DNA of 64,000 nt from HLUCCA09 sp039822045 (GTDB lineage: Bacteria; Pseudomonadota; Alphaproteobacteria; Rhodobacterales; Rhodobacteraceae). The stretch covers positions 1 through 64,000 of the forward strand of contig JBCBMY010000021.1 of assembly GCA_039822045.1 (NCBI GenBank). The letters are read 5' to 3'. Shown here piece by piece: positions 25,339-33,141 of this stretch (position 1 is the first letter of the stretch; each line of letters begins with the position of its first letter). Under the pieces are notes generated by a model, which was not told the DNA's origin, ran no database searches, and saw only the letters and a list, made by a program, of their open reading frames with translations. Made by a program: the position numbers and the translations under genes.

Positions 25339-26277
25339 CTAGACCCGGAGTGCGGACGGCGCTGTGCCGAACTCGCGACGGAATGCACGGGTCAGCGCGG
25401 CGGGATCGGCATAGCCGCAGCGGGGCGCGATCTCGGCAATCCGGAGCGTGGATGTCTCGACCATGCGGCGGGCCTCGCGAAGGCGGATCGAACGGTAGAG
25501 TGCGGCCGGAGGGCGCCCGGCTTGTTTACGCACCACGTCTTCAAGCCGACGCTGGGTGAGGCCAAGGCGCTGGGCGATCTCGCCAATTGGCAGCGGTACT
25601 TCGATGTTCCGCCGCATCAGGGCGGCAACGGCATCGAGCCGGCGTCCATACGTCTGCGCCGGCGATGTTGAGGGCGCCTTCTCGCCATGCATGAAGAGGG
25701 CGGCGACATCCAGCCGGAGCATCGTGCCGTGGTCTTGCTCGATCCAGTGCAGCATCAGCTCCAGGGTGGTGGTCGCCCCGCCGCAACTCGCTCGGTCCGG
25801 CCCATCGAACACGACCCGCTCGGTCTGCACCTCGACCTCGGGGAACCGCTCGGCAAAGGCATCGAGCATGTCCCAGTGGATGGTCGCTCGGCGGCCGTCC
25901 AGCAGCCCAGCCGCTGCCATCAGCCAGCTGCCCGCATCGAGCCCGGCCACGAGCCCGTAGCGCCTGGCCGCCGCGCGGAGGGTACGCAGCGTTGTGGGCG
26001 TGAGCAGGCGCTCGACCCCATAGCTTGGCATAACGAGAAGCAGGTCGCCCGCTTCACCCGTAAGCGTGCCATCGGGCACCACTGGAAGGCCGCTTGACGA
26101 GGCGACAGTGCGGGCGTCGAGGGTGAGATGGCGCCATCGATAGAGCGGTCGACCCGACAGCATGTTGGCGGCACGCAGGGGCTCCACCGCGTTGGCAAGG
26201 CACAGATTCGAGAAATGCGGGAAGAGCAGGACGTCGGTTCGGAGCGGCGTTTGGGCAGGGGAGCGCGGGTTCTGCAT
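25339..26277 (-). CDS. GlxA-type AraC-family regulator (CdhR-like)
   Basis: The protein is 312 aa from the ATG at 26277. The N-terminal part is a DJ-1/PfpI-like domain (DVLLFPHFSNLCLANAVEPL, GDLLLVMPSYGVERLL, LLDGRRATIHWDML), and the C-terminal 100 residues are an AraC DNA-binding domain with two helix-turn-helix units (IGEIAQRLGLTQRRLEDVVR and IAEIAPRCGYADPAALTRAF). Proteins of this design (CdhR, GbdR) activate carnitine and betaine catabolism in pseudomonads. It is divergent from the carnitine-type operon starting at 26348, with only about 70 bp between, so it is the likely activator. It converges on the RND pump gene with 7 bp between stops. Confidence 0.9.
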   Translation of the reverse strand: MQNPRSPAQTPLRTDVLLFPHFSNLCLANAVEPLRAANMLSGRPLYRWRHLTLDARTVASSSGLPVVPDGTLTGEAGDLLLVMPSYGVERLLTPTTLRTLRAAARRYGLVAGLDAGSWLMAAAGLLDGRRATIHWDMLDAFAERFPEVEVQTERVVFDGPDRASCGGATTTLELMLHWIEQDHGTMLRLDVAALFMHGEKAPSTSPAQTYGRRLDAVAALMRRNIEVPLPIGEIAQRLGLTQRRLEDVVRKQAGRPPAALYRSIRLREARRMVETSTLRIAEIAPRCGYADPAALTRAFRREFGTAPSALRV

Positions 26278-26347
26278 GATTCCGACCAAACCTGCATGGT
26301 GCGGCGCACGCAACCCTCGTAACCGTGATCCGATCAGGGAGGGCGCG

Positions 26348-27508
26348 ATGGAGTTCGGACTAAGCGACGAGCAGGAGATGATCGTCTCGACCGTTCGGCG
26401 CTTCGTGGAGGAAGAAATCTATCCACACGAGGCCGAGGTTGAGCGGACCGGAGCAGTGGACCCGGACCTTGCCCAGCGCATCAAGGCGAAATGCCTGGAG
26501 CTTGGTTTCTATGCCTGCAACTTCCCCGAGGAGGTCGGCGGGGCCGGGCTGAGCCATGTGGATTTCGCGCTTGTCGAGCGAGAGCTCGGCCGTGGCTCAA
26601 TGGCGCTCACCCATTTCTTTGGCCGACCGCAGAACATTTTGATGGCCTGCACCGGCGCGCAGCGTGATCGCTACCTCTTGCCTGCCGTCCGGGGCGAGAA
26701 GATGGACGCCTTGGCCATGACCGAGCCCGAGGCGGGATCGGATGTGCGCGGCATGCGCTGCACCGCGCGACGGGAGTGCGGCGACTGGGTGGTGGATGGA
26801 ACGAAGCATTTCATCTCCGGCGCCGACCATGCGGATTTCTTCATCGTCTTCGTTGCGACGGGCGTCGATGAGACGCCGAAGGGCCCAAAGAAGCGGATCA
26901 CCTGCTTTCTGGTCGACCGGGGCACGCCGGGTTTCACCGTGCGCGACGGCTATCGATCAGTCAGCCACCGCGGCTACGCCAACTGCATTCTGGAGTTCGA
27001 CGGCTGTCGCTTGCCGGACGCGCAAGTGCTGGGCGAGGTCGATGGCGGCTTCGCGGTGATGAACGAATGGCTCTATGCCACGCGGATCACCGTGGCGACG
27101 ATGAGCGTGGGGCGAGCGCGGCGCGTCTTTGACATGGCGGTGGACTGGGCCGCCGAGCGGCGACAGTTCGGCCAGCAGATCGCCAAATTTCAGGGCGTTT
27201 CGTTCCAGATTGCCGATATGGTGACCGAGATCGACGCGGCCGACTGGCTGACGCTGGCGGCGGCCTGGCGTCTCGACCAGGGGCTGCCCGCGAACCGCGA
27301 GATCGCGTCGGCAAAGCTCTATGCGTCGGAGATGCTGGCGCGAGTCACCGACACAACCCTGCAGATCTACGGCGGCATGGGATTGATGGACGACTTTCCC
27401 GTCGAGCGGTTCTGGCGCGATGCGCGGGTGGAGCGGATCTGGGACGGCACAAGCGAGATCCAGCGGCACATCATCGGGCGCGAGATCTTCCGCCCGCTTG
27501 GGGCCTGA
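26348..27508 (+). CDS. Acyl-CoA dehydrogenase, probable gamma-butyrobetainyl-CoA dehydrogenase
   Basis: The protein is 386 aa, with AGGGAGG just before the ATG at 26348. Typical signatures are ALAMTEPEAGSDVRGMRCTA, GTKHFISGA, WAAERRQFGQQIAKFQG and TTLQIYGGMGLMDDFPVERF. The usual catalytic Glu of the Y-E-G-T motif is Asp366 (IWDGTSEIQR). It would oxidise gamma-butyrobetainyl-CoA to crotonobetainyl-CoA, passing electrons to ETF. The neighbouring CaiD-like hydratase, CoA ligase and carnitine dehydrogenase support this. CaiA-type reduction in the opposite direction is possible but less likely with an oxidative pathway next door. Confidence 0.85.
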   Translation: MEFGLSDEQEMIVSTVRRFVEEEIYPHEAEVERTGAVDPDLAQRIKAKCLELGFYACNFPEEVGGAGLSHVDFALVERELGRGSMALTHFFGRPQNILMACTGAQRDRYLLPAVRGEKMDALAMTEPEAGSDVRGMRCTARRECGDWVVDGTKHFISGADHADFFIVFVATGVDETPKGPKKRITCFLVDRGTPGFTVRDGYRSVSHRGYANCILEFDGCRLPDAQVLGEVDGGFAVMNEWLYATRITVATMSVGRARRVFDMAVDWAAERRQFGQQIAKFQGVSFQIADMVTEIDAADWLTLAAAWRLDQGLPANREIASAKLYASEMLARVTDTTLQIYGGMGLMDDFPVERFWRDARVERIWDGTSEIQRHIIGREIFRPLGA

Positions 27509-27509
27509 C

Positions 27510-29528
27510 ATGGCGCTGTCGCGCTTGCTTGCGCCGCGTTCGATCGCCGTCGTCGGCGGTGGAGCTTGGGGCGGCGCGTTGGCCGGTGCGTGCCGGTCTA
27601 TCGGATTCGACGGGGATCTATGGGCCGTGCATCCGACGCGGGCAGACATTGGAGGGATTGCCGCAGTACCGCAGCTGGCAGACTTGCCGGCGCCGCCCGA
27701 CGCGACGTTCCTGGCGATAAACCGCGAGGCCACGGTTCAGGCGGTGAGCGCGCTTAATGCGATGGGCGCGGGCGGGGCCGTGTGCTTTGCTTCGGGCTTT
27801 CGCGAGGCGGCGTCGGAGATGCCGGACGGGCCGGACCTGGAGGCAGCGCTGCTCGAGGCGGCGGGCGAGATGCCCATCCTCGGACCCAATTGCTATGGCT
27901 TTCTAAATGCGCTCGATGGTGCGGCGCTCTGGCCCGATGTGCATGGGCTGCAGCGCGTGGAGCGCGGCGTGGCCATCGTCTCGCAAAGCTCCAACATCGC
28001 GCTGAACCTGACGATGCAGCGGCGCGGCTTGCCGGTGGCCGCTGTCGCCTGTATCGGGAACGGTGCGCAGATTGGGCTTGCCGCGCTGAGCCGGGCGCTT
28101 CTGGAAGACGACCGGGTGACGGCTCTGGGCCTCTACATCGAAGGCGTGGGCGATCTTGCGGCCTTTGCCGAGATGGCCAAAGCGGCGCATGCTGCGGGCA
28201 AACCGGTGGTTGCCGTGAAGTCCGGCGCGACAGAAACGGCGCGGGCCGCGACGGTTTCGCATACGGCGTCGCTGGCCGGAAATGATGCGGGGGCCACGGC
28301 CCTTTTCGACCGGCTGGGCGTTGTGCGGGTTTCCGATCTGGAGACGCTGATTGAAACGTTGAAAGTCCTGCATGTGGCGGGGCCGCTGGGCGGATCGCGG
28401 GTCGCCTCAATGTCTAGCTCGGGGGGCGAAGCGGGGCTGATGGCGGACCTGGGGGCGGCGCGTGGCCTGAGCTTCCCGCCGCTGGATCGACGCCAGAGCG
28501 CGGGTCTGCGGGCCGCTCTGGGCCCCCGTGTGGCTTTGTCGAACCCCCTCGATTACCACACCTACATCTGGGGCGATCAGGACAAGCTCGCGGCCTGCTT
28601 CGGTGCGATGATGGCGGGCGATGCGGACGTTGGGACCATCGTGCTTGATTTCCCCCGCGCCGACCGGTGCGATGGAGCGTCCTGGGCGCCAGTGGTCGAC
28701 GCGGCGGCCGCGGTGCGGGCCACGACGGGCAAGCCGATGGCGCTTTTGTCGTCGCTCGCCGAGACCATGCCAGAGGACGAGGCCGCTCGGATGATCGCGC
28801 TGGGTCTGATCCCACTCGCGGGCCTCGGGGCGGGACTTGCCGCTCTCGCCGGGGCCGCCCGGGCTGGTGCGACGGCCGACCCCGGACGGATCGAAATCCC
28901 GCGGTCGGTTTCGGGAGGCTGCACGCGTTCGGAAGGGGACGCGAAAGCCATGCTTCGCGCGCAAGCGGTGGACGTACCGCGCGGGGTGGAGACGGCGCAG
29001 CCAGGCGACGCCGGGCTCCCTTACCCCGTGGTTCTGAAGGCGCTTGGCGTGGCGCATAAGACGGAGGCCGGGCTCGTGGCGCTGAACCTGGCCGACGCGG
29101 GCGCTGTGAGATGCGCCGCGGCCAGAATGGCTGCGGAGCAGTTTCTGGTGGAGGAGATGGTCGTGGGGGGCGTCGCAGAATTGCTCGTCGGCGTTGTGCG
29201 CGACCCCGCCCACGGTTTCGTTCTGACGCTTGGCGCGGGTGGGGTTCTTGCAGAGATGCTGGACGACACGGTGTCACTTCTGGTGCCGGCCACTGAGGCC
29301 GAGATCGGCGCGGCGCTGAACGGTTTGCGCCTTGCTCCGGTTTTGAGCGGCTGGCGCGGGCGGCCAGGGTTCGATCGCGCCTCCGTCGTCGCCGCGATCG
29401 TGGGCGTGCAGCGGCTGGTCTTGGCCGAGGCTGACCGCTTGATCGAGATCGAGATCAACCCTTTGATCTGTACAGAGACGCGGGCTGTGGCGGCCGATGC
29501 GCTCATCACGTTGGGGGAGAGCGAATGA
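27510..29528 (+). CDS. ADP-forming acyl-CoA synthetase (acetate-CoA ligase/AcdAB-like fusion)
   Basis: The 672-aa fused enzyme starts at MALSRLLAPRSIAVVGGG. It comprises a CoA-binding Rossmann domain (about 1-130), succinyl-CoA-ligase-like domains with the phospho-histidine segment SHTASLAGND (His251), and a C-terminal ATP-grasp domain (about 470-672; YPVVLKALGVAHKTEAG). It makes acyl-CoA with ATP to ADP plus phosphate. In known gamma-butyrobetaine pathways the CoA step is usually AMP-forming or a CoA transferase, so this is an unusual choice. It begins 1 bp after the dehydrogenase stop and overlaps the hydratase start. Proposed substrate: gamma-butyrobetaine (inferred from context). Confidence 0.85.
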   Translation: MALSRLLAPRSIAVVGGGAWGGALAGACRSIGFDGDLWAVHPTRADIGGIAAVPQLADLPAPPDATFLAINREATVQAVSALNAMGAGGAVCFASGFREAASEMPDGPDLEAALLEAAGEMPILGPNCYGFLNALDGAALWPDVHGLQRVERGVAIVSQSSNIALNLTMQRRGLPVAAVACIGNGAQIGLAALSRALLEDDRVTALGLYIEGVGDLAAFAEMAKAAHAAGKPVVAVKSGATETARAATVSHTASLAGNDAGATALFDRLGVVRVSDLETLIETLKVLHVAGPLGGSRVASMSSSGGEAGLMADLGAARGLSFPPLDRRQSAGLRAALGPRVALSNPLDYHTYIWGDQDKLAACFGAMMAGDADVGTIVLDFPRADRCDGASWAPVVDAAAAVRATTGKPMALLSSLAETMPEDEAARMIALGLIPLAGLGAGLAALAGAARAGATADPGRIEIPRSVSGGCTRSEGDAKAMLRAQAVDVPRGVETAQPGDAGLPYPVVLKALGVAHKTEAGLVALNLADAGAVRCAAARMAAEQFLVEEMVVGGVAELLVGVVRDPAHGFVLTLGAGGVLAEMLDDTVSLLVPATEAEIGAALNGLRLAPVLSGWRGRPGFDRASVVAAIVGVQRLVLAEADRLIEIEINPLICTETRAVAADALITLGESE

Positions 29529-30307
29529 CAGAGCCCGTAAGGGTCGAGCGGCACGGCCATGTCCTGGAGGTGACGCTCGACCGGCCCAAAGCGAATGCCA
29601 TCGATGCGCCCACGAGCCGGCAGATGGGCGACGTGTTCACCGCGTTCCGGGACGACGCAGACCTGCGCGTCGCGATCCTGACTGGCGGCGGTGAGAAATT
29701 CTTCTGCGCTGGGTGGGACCTGAAGGCCGCAGCCGACGGCGAAGGCCCCGACACCGACTACGGCAAAGGCGGCTTCGGCGGCCTGCAAGAGCTGCGCGGC
29801 CTGAATAAACCGGTCATTGCGGCCGTCAACGGCATCGCATGCGGCGGCGGGCTGGAGTTGGCCTTGTCGGCTGACATCATCCTGGCCGCCGATCATGCGA
29901 CCTTCGCCCTGCCCGAGATCCGCTCGGGCACCGTGGCCGACGCAGCCTCGATCAAGCTGCCCCGGCGCATCCCGTATCACATTGCGATGGAGCTATTGCT
30001 GACCGGACGGTGGTTCGACGCGCACGAGGCGGCGCGCTGGGGCCTGATCAACCAGATCCACGATGGCGCCGACCTTATGGCGCGCGCACGAGAGATGGCC
30101 GAATTGCTCGCCTCCGGGCCACCGCTTGTCTACGCGGCGATCAAGGAGATCGTGCGGGAGGCCGAAGACATGAAGTTTCAGGATGCGCTGAACCGGATCA
30201 CGCGCAGCCAGTTCGAAAGCGTCGAGCGGCTTTATCGCTCGGAGGACCAGAAGGAAGGGGCACGCGCATTCGCAGAAAAGCGCGATCCCGTGTGGAAAGG
30301 GAGGTAG
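29525..30307 (+). CDS. caiD: Crotonobetainyl-CoA hydratase (CaiD-like enoyl-CoA hydratase)
   Basis: The 260-aa crotonase-fold protein is closely similar by eye to E. coli CaiD along its length: LDRPKANAIDAPTS, GGGEKFFCAGWDLKAA, KPVIAAVNGIACGGGLELAL, FALPEIRSG and the terminal AFAEKRDPVWKGR. The oxyanion-hole segments (CAGWDLKA and GIACGGG) are intact. CaiD hydrates crotonobetainyl-CoA to L-carnitinyl-CoA. The start overlaps the ligase stop by 4 bp (ATGA). In this operon it links the acyl-CoA dehydrogenase to carnitine dehydrogenase. Confidence 0.9.
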   Translation: MTEPVRVERHGHVLEVTLDRPKANAIDAPTSRQMGDVFTAFRDDADLRVAILTGGGEKFFCAGWDLKAAADGEGPDTDYGKGGFGGLQELRGLNKPVIAAVNGIACGGGLELALSADIILAADHATFALPEIRSGTVADAASIKLPRRIPYHIAMELLLTGRWFDAHEAARWGLINQIHDGADLMARAREMAELLASGPPLVYAAIKEIVREAEDMKFQDALNRITRSQFESVERLYRSEDQKEGARAFAEKRDPVWKGR

Positions 30308-30310
30308 GCC

Positions 30311-31225
30311 ATGCCACTGACGATGAGCAAGGACGTGTTCATCACCTGCGCCGTGACGGGGTCGGGCAGCACGCAAGACCGGAGTCCGCATGTGCCACGC
30401 TCGCCCGAGCAGATCGCCGAGAGCGCGATTGCGGCGGCCAAGGCGGGGGCGGCGATCGTCCATTGCCATGTGCGCGATCCCGACACTGGCGCGCCCTCCC
30501 GCCGACTCGACTTCTATCGCGAAGTTGCGGACCGGATCCGGTCGGCGGATGTCGACGTGGTGCTAAACCTGACGGCGGGCATGGGCGGCGACATCACCTT
30601 TGGGTCGACCGAGGCGCCTTTGCCGGTGAACGAACGCGGCACGGACATGATCGGCGCGGCGGCGCGGGTCGCGCACATCAAGGAATGCCTACCCGAGATC
30701 TGCACCCTCGATTGCGGCACGATGAACTTCGCCGAAGCCGATTATGTGATGACCAACACGCCAGGCATGCTGCGGGCGATGGGCGGGATGATGACCGAGA
30801 TGGGCGTGAAGCCCGAGATCGAGGCGTTCGACACCGGCCATTTGTGGTTCGCCAAAGAACTGGTGAAGGAAGGCGTGCTGGAGGCGCCGGCCCTTGTGCA
30901 GTTGTGTATGGGCGTGCCCTGGGGCGCACCGGATGACCTCAACACGTTTATGGCGATGGTGAATAACGTGCCTGACGATTGGACGTTCTCCGCCTTTTCG
31001 TTGGGCCGCAACCAGATGGCCTATGCTGCGGCCGCGGTGTTGGCCGGAGGCCATGTGCGCGTCGGCCTTGAGGACAATTTGTGGCTCGAGAAAGGGGTGC
31101 TGGCGCGGAACGATCAGTTGGTCGAGCGCGCCGTGGGGATCATCGAGCGCATGGGCGCGCGGGTCATTGGACCGCAGGAGGTACGCGAGAAGCTCGGTCT
31201 GACGAAGCGGGCCCCGGCCTCGTGA
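30311..31225 (+). CDS. BKACE-family beta-keto acid cleavage enzyme, probable 3-dehydrocarnitine cleavage enzyme
   Basis: The 304-aa TIM-barrel protein of the former DUF849 family begins KDVFITCAVTGSG. The zinc site shows His51-x-His53 (AIVHCHVRD) and a later His in AFDTGHLW, with the conserved GLEDN near the C-terminus. BKACE enzymes transfer a beta-keto acid fragment to acetyl-CoA, giving acetoacetate plus an acyl-CoA. The carnitine version cleaves 3-dehydrocarnitine to betainyl-CoA and acetoacetate. The neighbouring carnitine dehydrogenase-thioesterase fusion makes that assignment strong. GGGAGG precedes the start. The DUF1810 gene overlaps its stop by 4 bp. Confidence 0.88.
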   Translation: MPLTMSKDVFITCAVTGSGSTQDRSPHVPRSPEQIAESAIAAAKAGAAIVHCHVRDPDTGAPSRRLDFYREVADRIRSADVDVVLNLTAGMGGDITFGSTEAPLPVNERGTDMIGAAARVAHIKECLPEICTLDCGTMNFAEADYVMTNTPGMLRAMGGMMTEMGVKPEIEAFDTGHLWFAKELVKEGVLEAPALVQLCMGVPWGAPDDLNTFMAMVNNVPDDWTFSAFSLGRNQMAYAAAAVLAGGHVRVGLEDNLWLEKGVLARNDQLVERAVGIIERMGARVIGPQEVREKLGLTKRAPAS

Positions 31226-31638
31226 GCGGCCTCGACCGGTTCGTCGATGCGCAGGAGGGGGCGTTCGCGCGGGCCCGGTCAGAGCTGACGGCTGGCAGAA
31301 AGCGATCGCATTGGATGTGGTATATCTTCCCTCAGATCGCCGGGCTGGGCCACTCCGCCATGTCTCAGCGCTATGCCATCGTGGACATGGACGAGGCGAA
31401 AGCCTATCTCGCCCACCCTTTGCTGGGGCCCCGCCTCATCGAACTGACGGAGATCGTGAACGCGCTCCCTGGCGGTGACCCTCTCGCCCTCATGGGCGCA
31501 CCCGATGACATGAAGCTCCACGCCTCGATGACCCTGTTTCTGCGGGCCTCGACCGCCGGTGCGCCATTCCGGGCGGCCCTGGACAAGTATTTCGCCGGTG
31601 CGGAACATCCGGCGACCCTGGAAAGGCTCGATCCATGA
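31222..31638 (+). CDS. DUF1810 family protein
   Basis: The 138-aa protein has the family signature: GLDRFVDAQE, FARARSELTAGRKRSHWMWY, IFPQIAGLGHSAMSQRYAI and GAPDDMKLHASMTLF. Function is unknown. I took the GTG at 31222, which overlaps the BKACE stop (GTGA), because no ATG lies between there and the conserved start of the family. Its own stop overlaps the carnitine dehydrogenase start (ATGA). Sandwiched this way, it is translationally coupled to carnitine enzymes on both sides, unusual for a family normally seen as a stray gene. Confidence 0.85.
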   Translation: MSGLDRFVDAQEGAFARARSELTAGRKRSHWMWYIFPQIAGLGHSAMSQRYAIVDMDEAKAYLAHPLLGPRLIELTEIVNALPGGDPLALMGAPDDMKLHASMTLFLRASTAGAPFRAALDKYFAGAEHPATLERLDP

Positions 31639-33038
31639 AGGCAGCGATCATCGGCGGTGGCGTGATCGGCGGCGGATGGGCCGCGCGTTTCCTCTTGAAT
31701 GGCTGGAACGTCGCGGTGTTCGATCCCGACCCGGAAGCCGAGCGCAAGATCGGCGAGGTGCTGGCCAATGCCCGCCGCGCCCTGCCCTCGCTCTACGACA
31801 AGGCTCTGCCCGCTGAAGGCGCGCTGTCGTTCGCTTCGAGCCTGGCCGAGGCCATCCGGGGTGCCGACTGGATCCAGGAGAGCGTTCCGGAACGGCTTGA
31901 TCTCAAGCACAAGGTCTATTCCGAGGTTGGTACGACCGGCGCGATCCTGGGCTCCTCCACCTCGGGCTTCAAACCGTCGGAGTTGGCCGCGCAGGGTGCC
32001 AACGTAATCGTCGCGCACCCGTTCAATCCCGTCTACCTCCTGCCCCTTGTCGAGCTCGTGGGCGACGCCAACGCCTGCGCCCGGGCAGCCGAGCTTCTGC
32101 GCCGCATCGGCATGTTCCCCCTGGTCGTGCGCAAGGAGATCGACGCCCACATCGCCGACCGCTTTCTTGAGGCCGTCTGGCGCGAGGCGCTGTGGCTGGT
32201 GAAAGACGGGGTCGCCACAACAGAAGAGATCGACGAGGCGATCCGCATGGGCTTTGGCCTGCGCTGGGCGCAGATGGGCCTCTTCGAGACCTATCGGATC
32301 GCCGGCGGAGAGGCTGGCATGCGCCACTTCATGGCGCAGTTCGGCCCGGCGCTGAAGTGGCCCTGGACCAAACTGATGGAGGTGCCGGATTTCGATGACA
32401 CGCTTGTCGACCTCATAGCCGGACAGTCGGACGCGCAGTCGGGGCATCGAACGATTCGCGAGCTGGAACGCCTGCGCGACGACAACCTCGTGGCGATGAT
32501 GCGCGCCCTGAAACGCACCGGGAGCGGAGCGGGTGGGGTCATCGCTGCCCACGAGGGAACCTTGCCCGCACCCGCGTCAGCCGATCTGCCCATCACGCTC
32601 GCCCAAGCCGTTCCCTCGAGCTGGACCGACTATAATGGTCACATGAACGAGACCCATTACCTGGACGTCGGCAGCCGCGCGACCGACCGGTTCATGGAGA
32701 TGATCGGCGCCGATGCGGCCTATGTCGCCGGGGGCGGCAGCTACTTCACCGTCGAGAACCACGTGAAGTATTTCAAGGAGATGCATGTCGGCGAGCGGAT
32801 CACGGCGGACACGCAGGTCATCTCGGGCGCGGGCAAGAAGATGCACCTCTACCATCGCCTGAGGAATGGAGCGGGTGAGGAGGTGGCCGCAGTCGAAAGC
32901 CTTCTCATCCATGTTGACTTGGCGACGCGCCGCTCGGCCCCTCCGTCCGACGACGTGGCCACCTGCCTTGGCGCCTACGCTCAAGCCCATGCCGATGTGC
33001 CACGGCCCGAAGGCCTTACGATGGGTAAATCGGCCTAG
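31635..33038 (+). CDS. cdhA: L-carnitine 3-dehydrogenase fused to a hotdog thioesterase
   Basis: The 467-aa protein has two parts. Residues 1-315 are a 3-hydroxyacyl-CoA-dehydrogenase-type NAD enzyme: the Rossmann loop IGGGVIGGGWAARF, QESVPERLDLK, the family motif VAHPFNPVYLLPLVE and the helical dimerisation domain. Residues about 322-467 are a hotdog-fold thioesterase (WTDYNGHMNETHYLDV). This fusion is the known form of carnitine dehydrogenase in many alphaproteobacteria; the second domain hydrolyses betainyl-CoA to glycine betaine. It oxidises L-carnitine to 3-dehydrocarnitine, the BKACE substrate encoded upstream. Last gene of the operon. Confidence 0.93.
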   Translation: MKAAIIGGGVIGGGWAARFLLNGWNVAVFDPDPEAERKIGEVLANARRALPSLYDKALPAEGALSFASSLAEAIRGADWIQESVPERLDLKHKVYSEVGTTGAILGSSTSGFKPSELAAQGANVIVAHPFNPVYLLPLVELVGDANACARAAELLRRIGMFPLVVRKEIDAHIADRFLEAVWREALWLVKDGVATTEEIDEAIRMGFGLRWAQMGLFETYRIAGGEAGMRHFMAQFGPALKWPWTKLMEVPDFDDTLVDLIAGQSDAQSGHRTIRELERLRDDNLVAMMRALKRTGSGAGGVIAAHEGTLPAPASADLPITLAQAVPSSWTDYNGHMNETHYLDVGSRATDRFMEMIGADAAYVAGGGSYFTVENHVKYFKEMHVGERITADTQVISGAGKKMHLYHRLRNGAGEEVAAVESLLIHVDLATRRSAPPSDDVATCLGAYAQAHADVPRPEGLTMGKSA

Positions 33039-33059
33039 CCCATCATCTAGCCCATCATA

Positions 33060-33137
33060 TTGACGGAAATACTCCCGCCGGAGGCCTCAAGATCGCCGCG
33101 CAGCGGCGCGGATCGCCCGAGCGAAGCTCGGGCGAAA
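33060..33137. repeat. Hairpin-rich intergenic element of Rhodobacteraceae type
   Basis: Three small hairpins follow each other between two convergent genes: CTCC-cgcc-GGAG near 33072, CCGCGC-agcg-GCGCGG near 33096-33111, and GCCCGAGC-gaa-GCTCGGGC at 33115-33133. On the minus strand it reads GCCTCCGGCGGGAGTATTT after the hairpins, a string I recall as widespread in intergenic DNA of Roseobacter-group genomes. There is no long T-run, so if it stops transcription it does so mainly through structure. No second copy is seen in this window. Confidence 0.55.
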
Positions 33138-33141
33138 CCCC

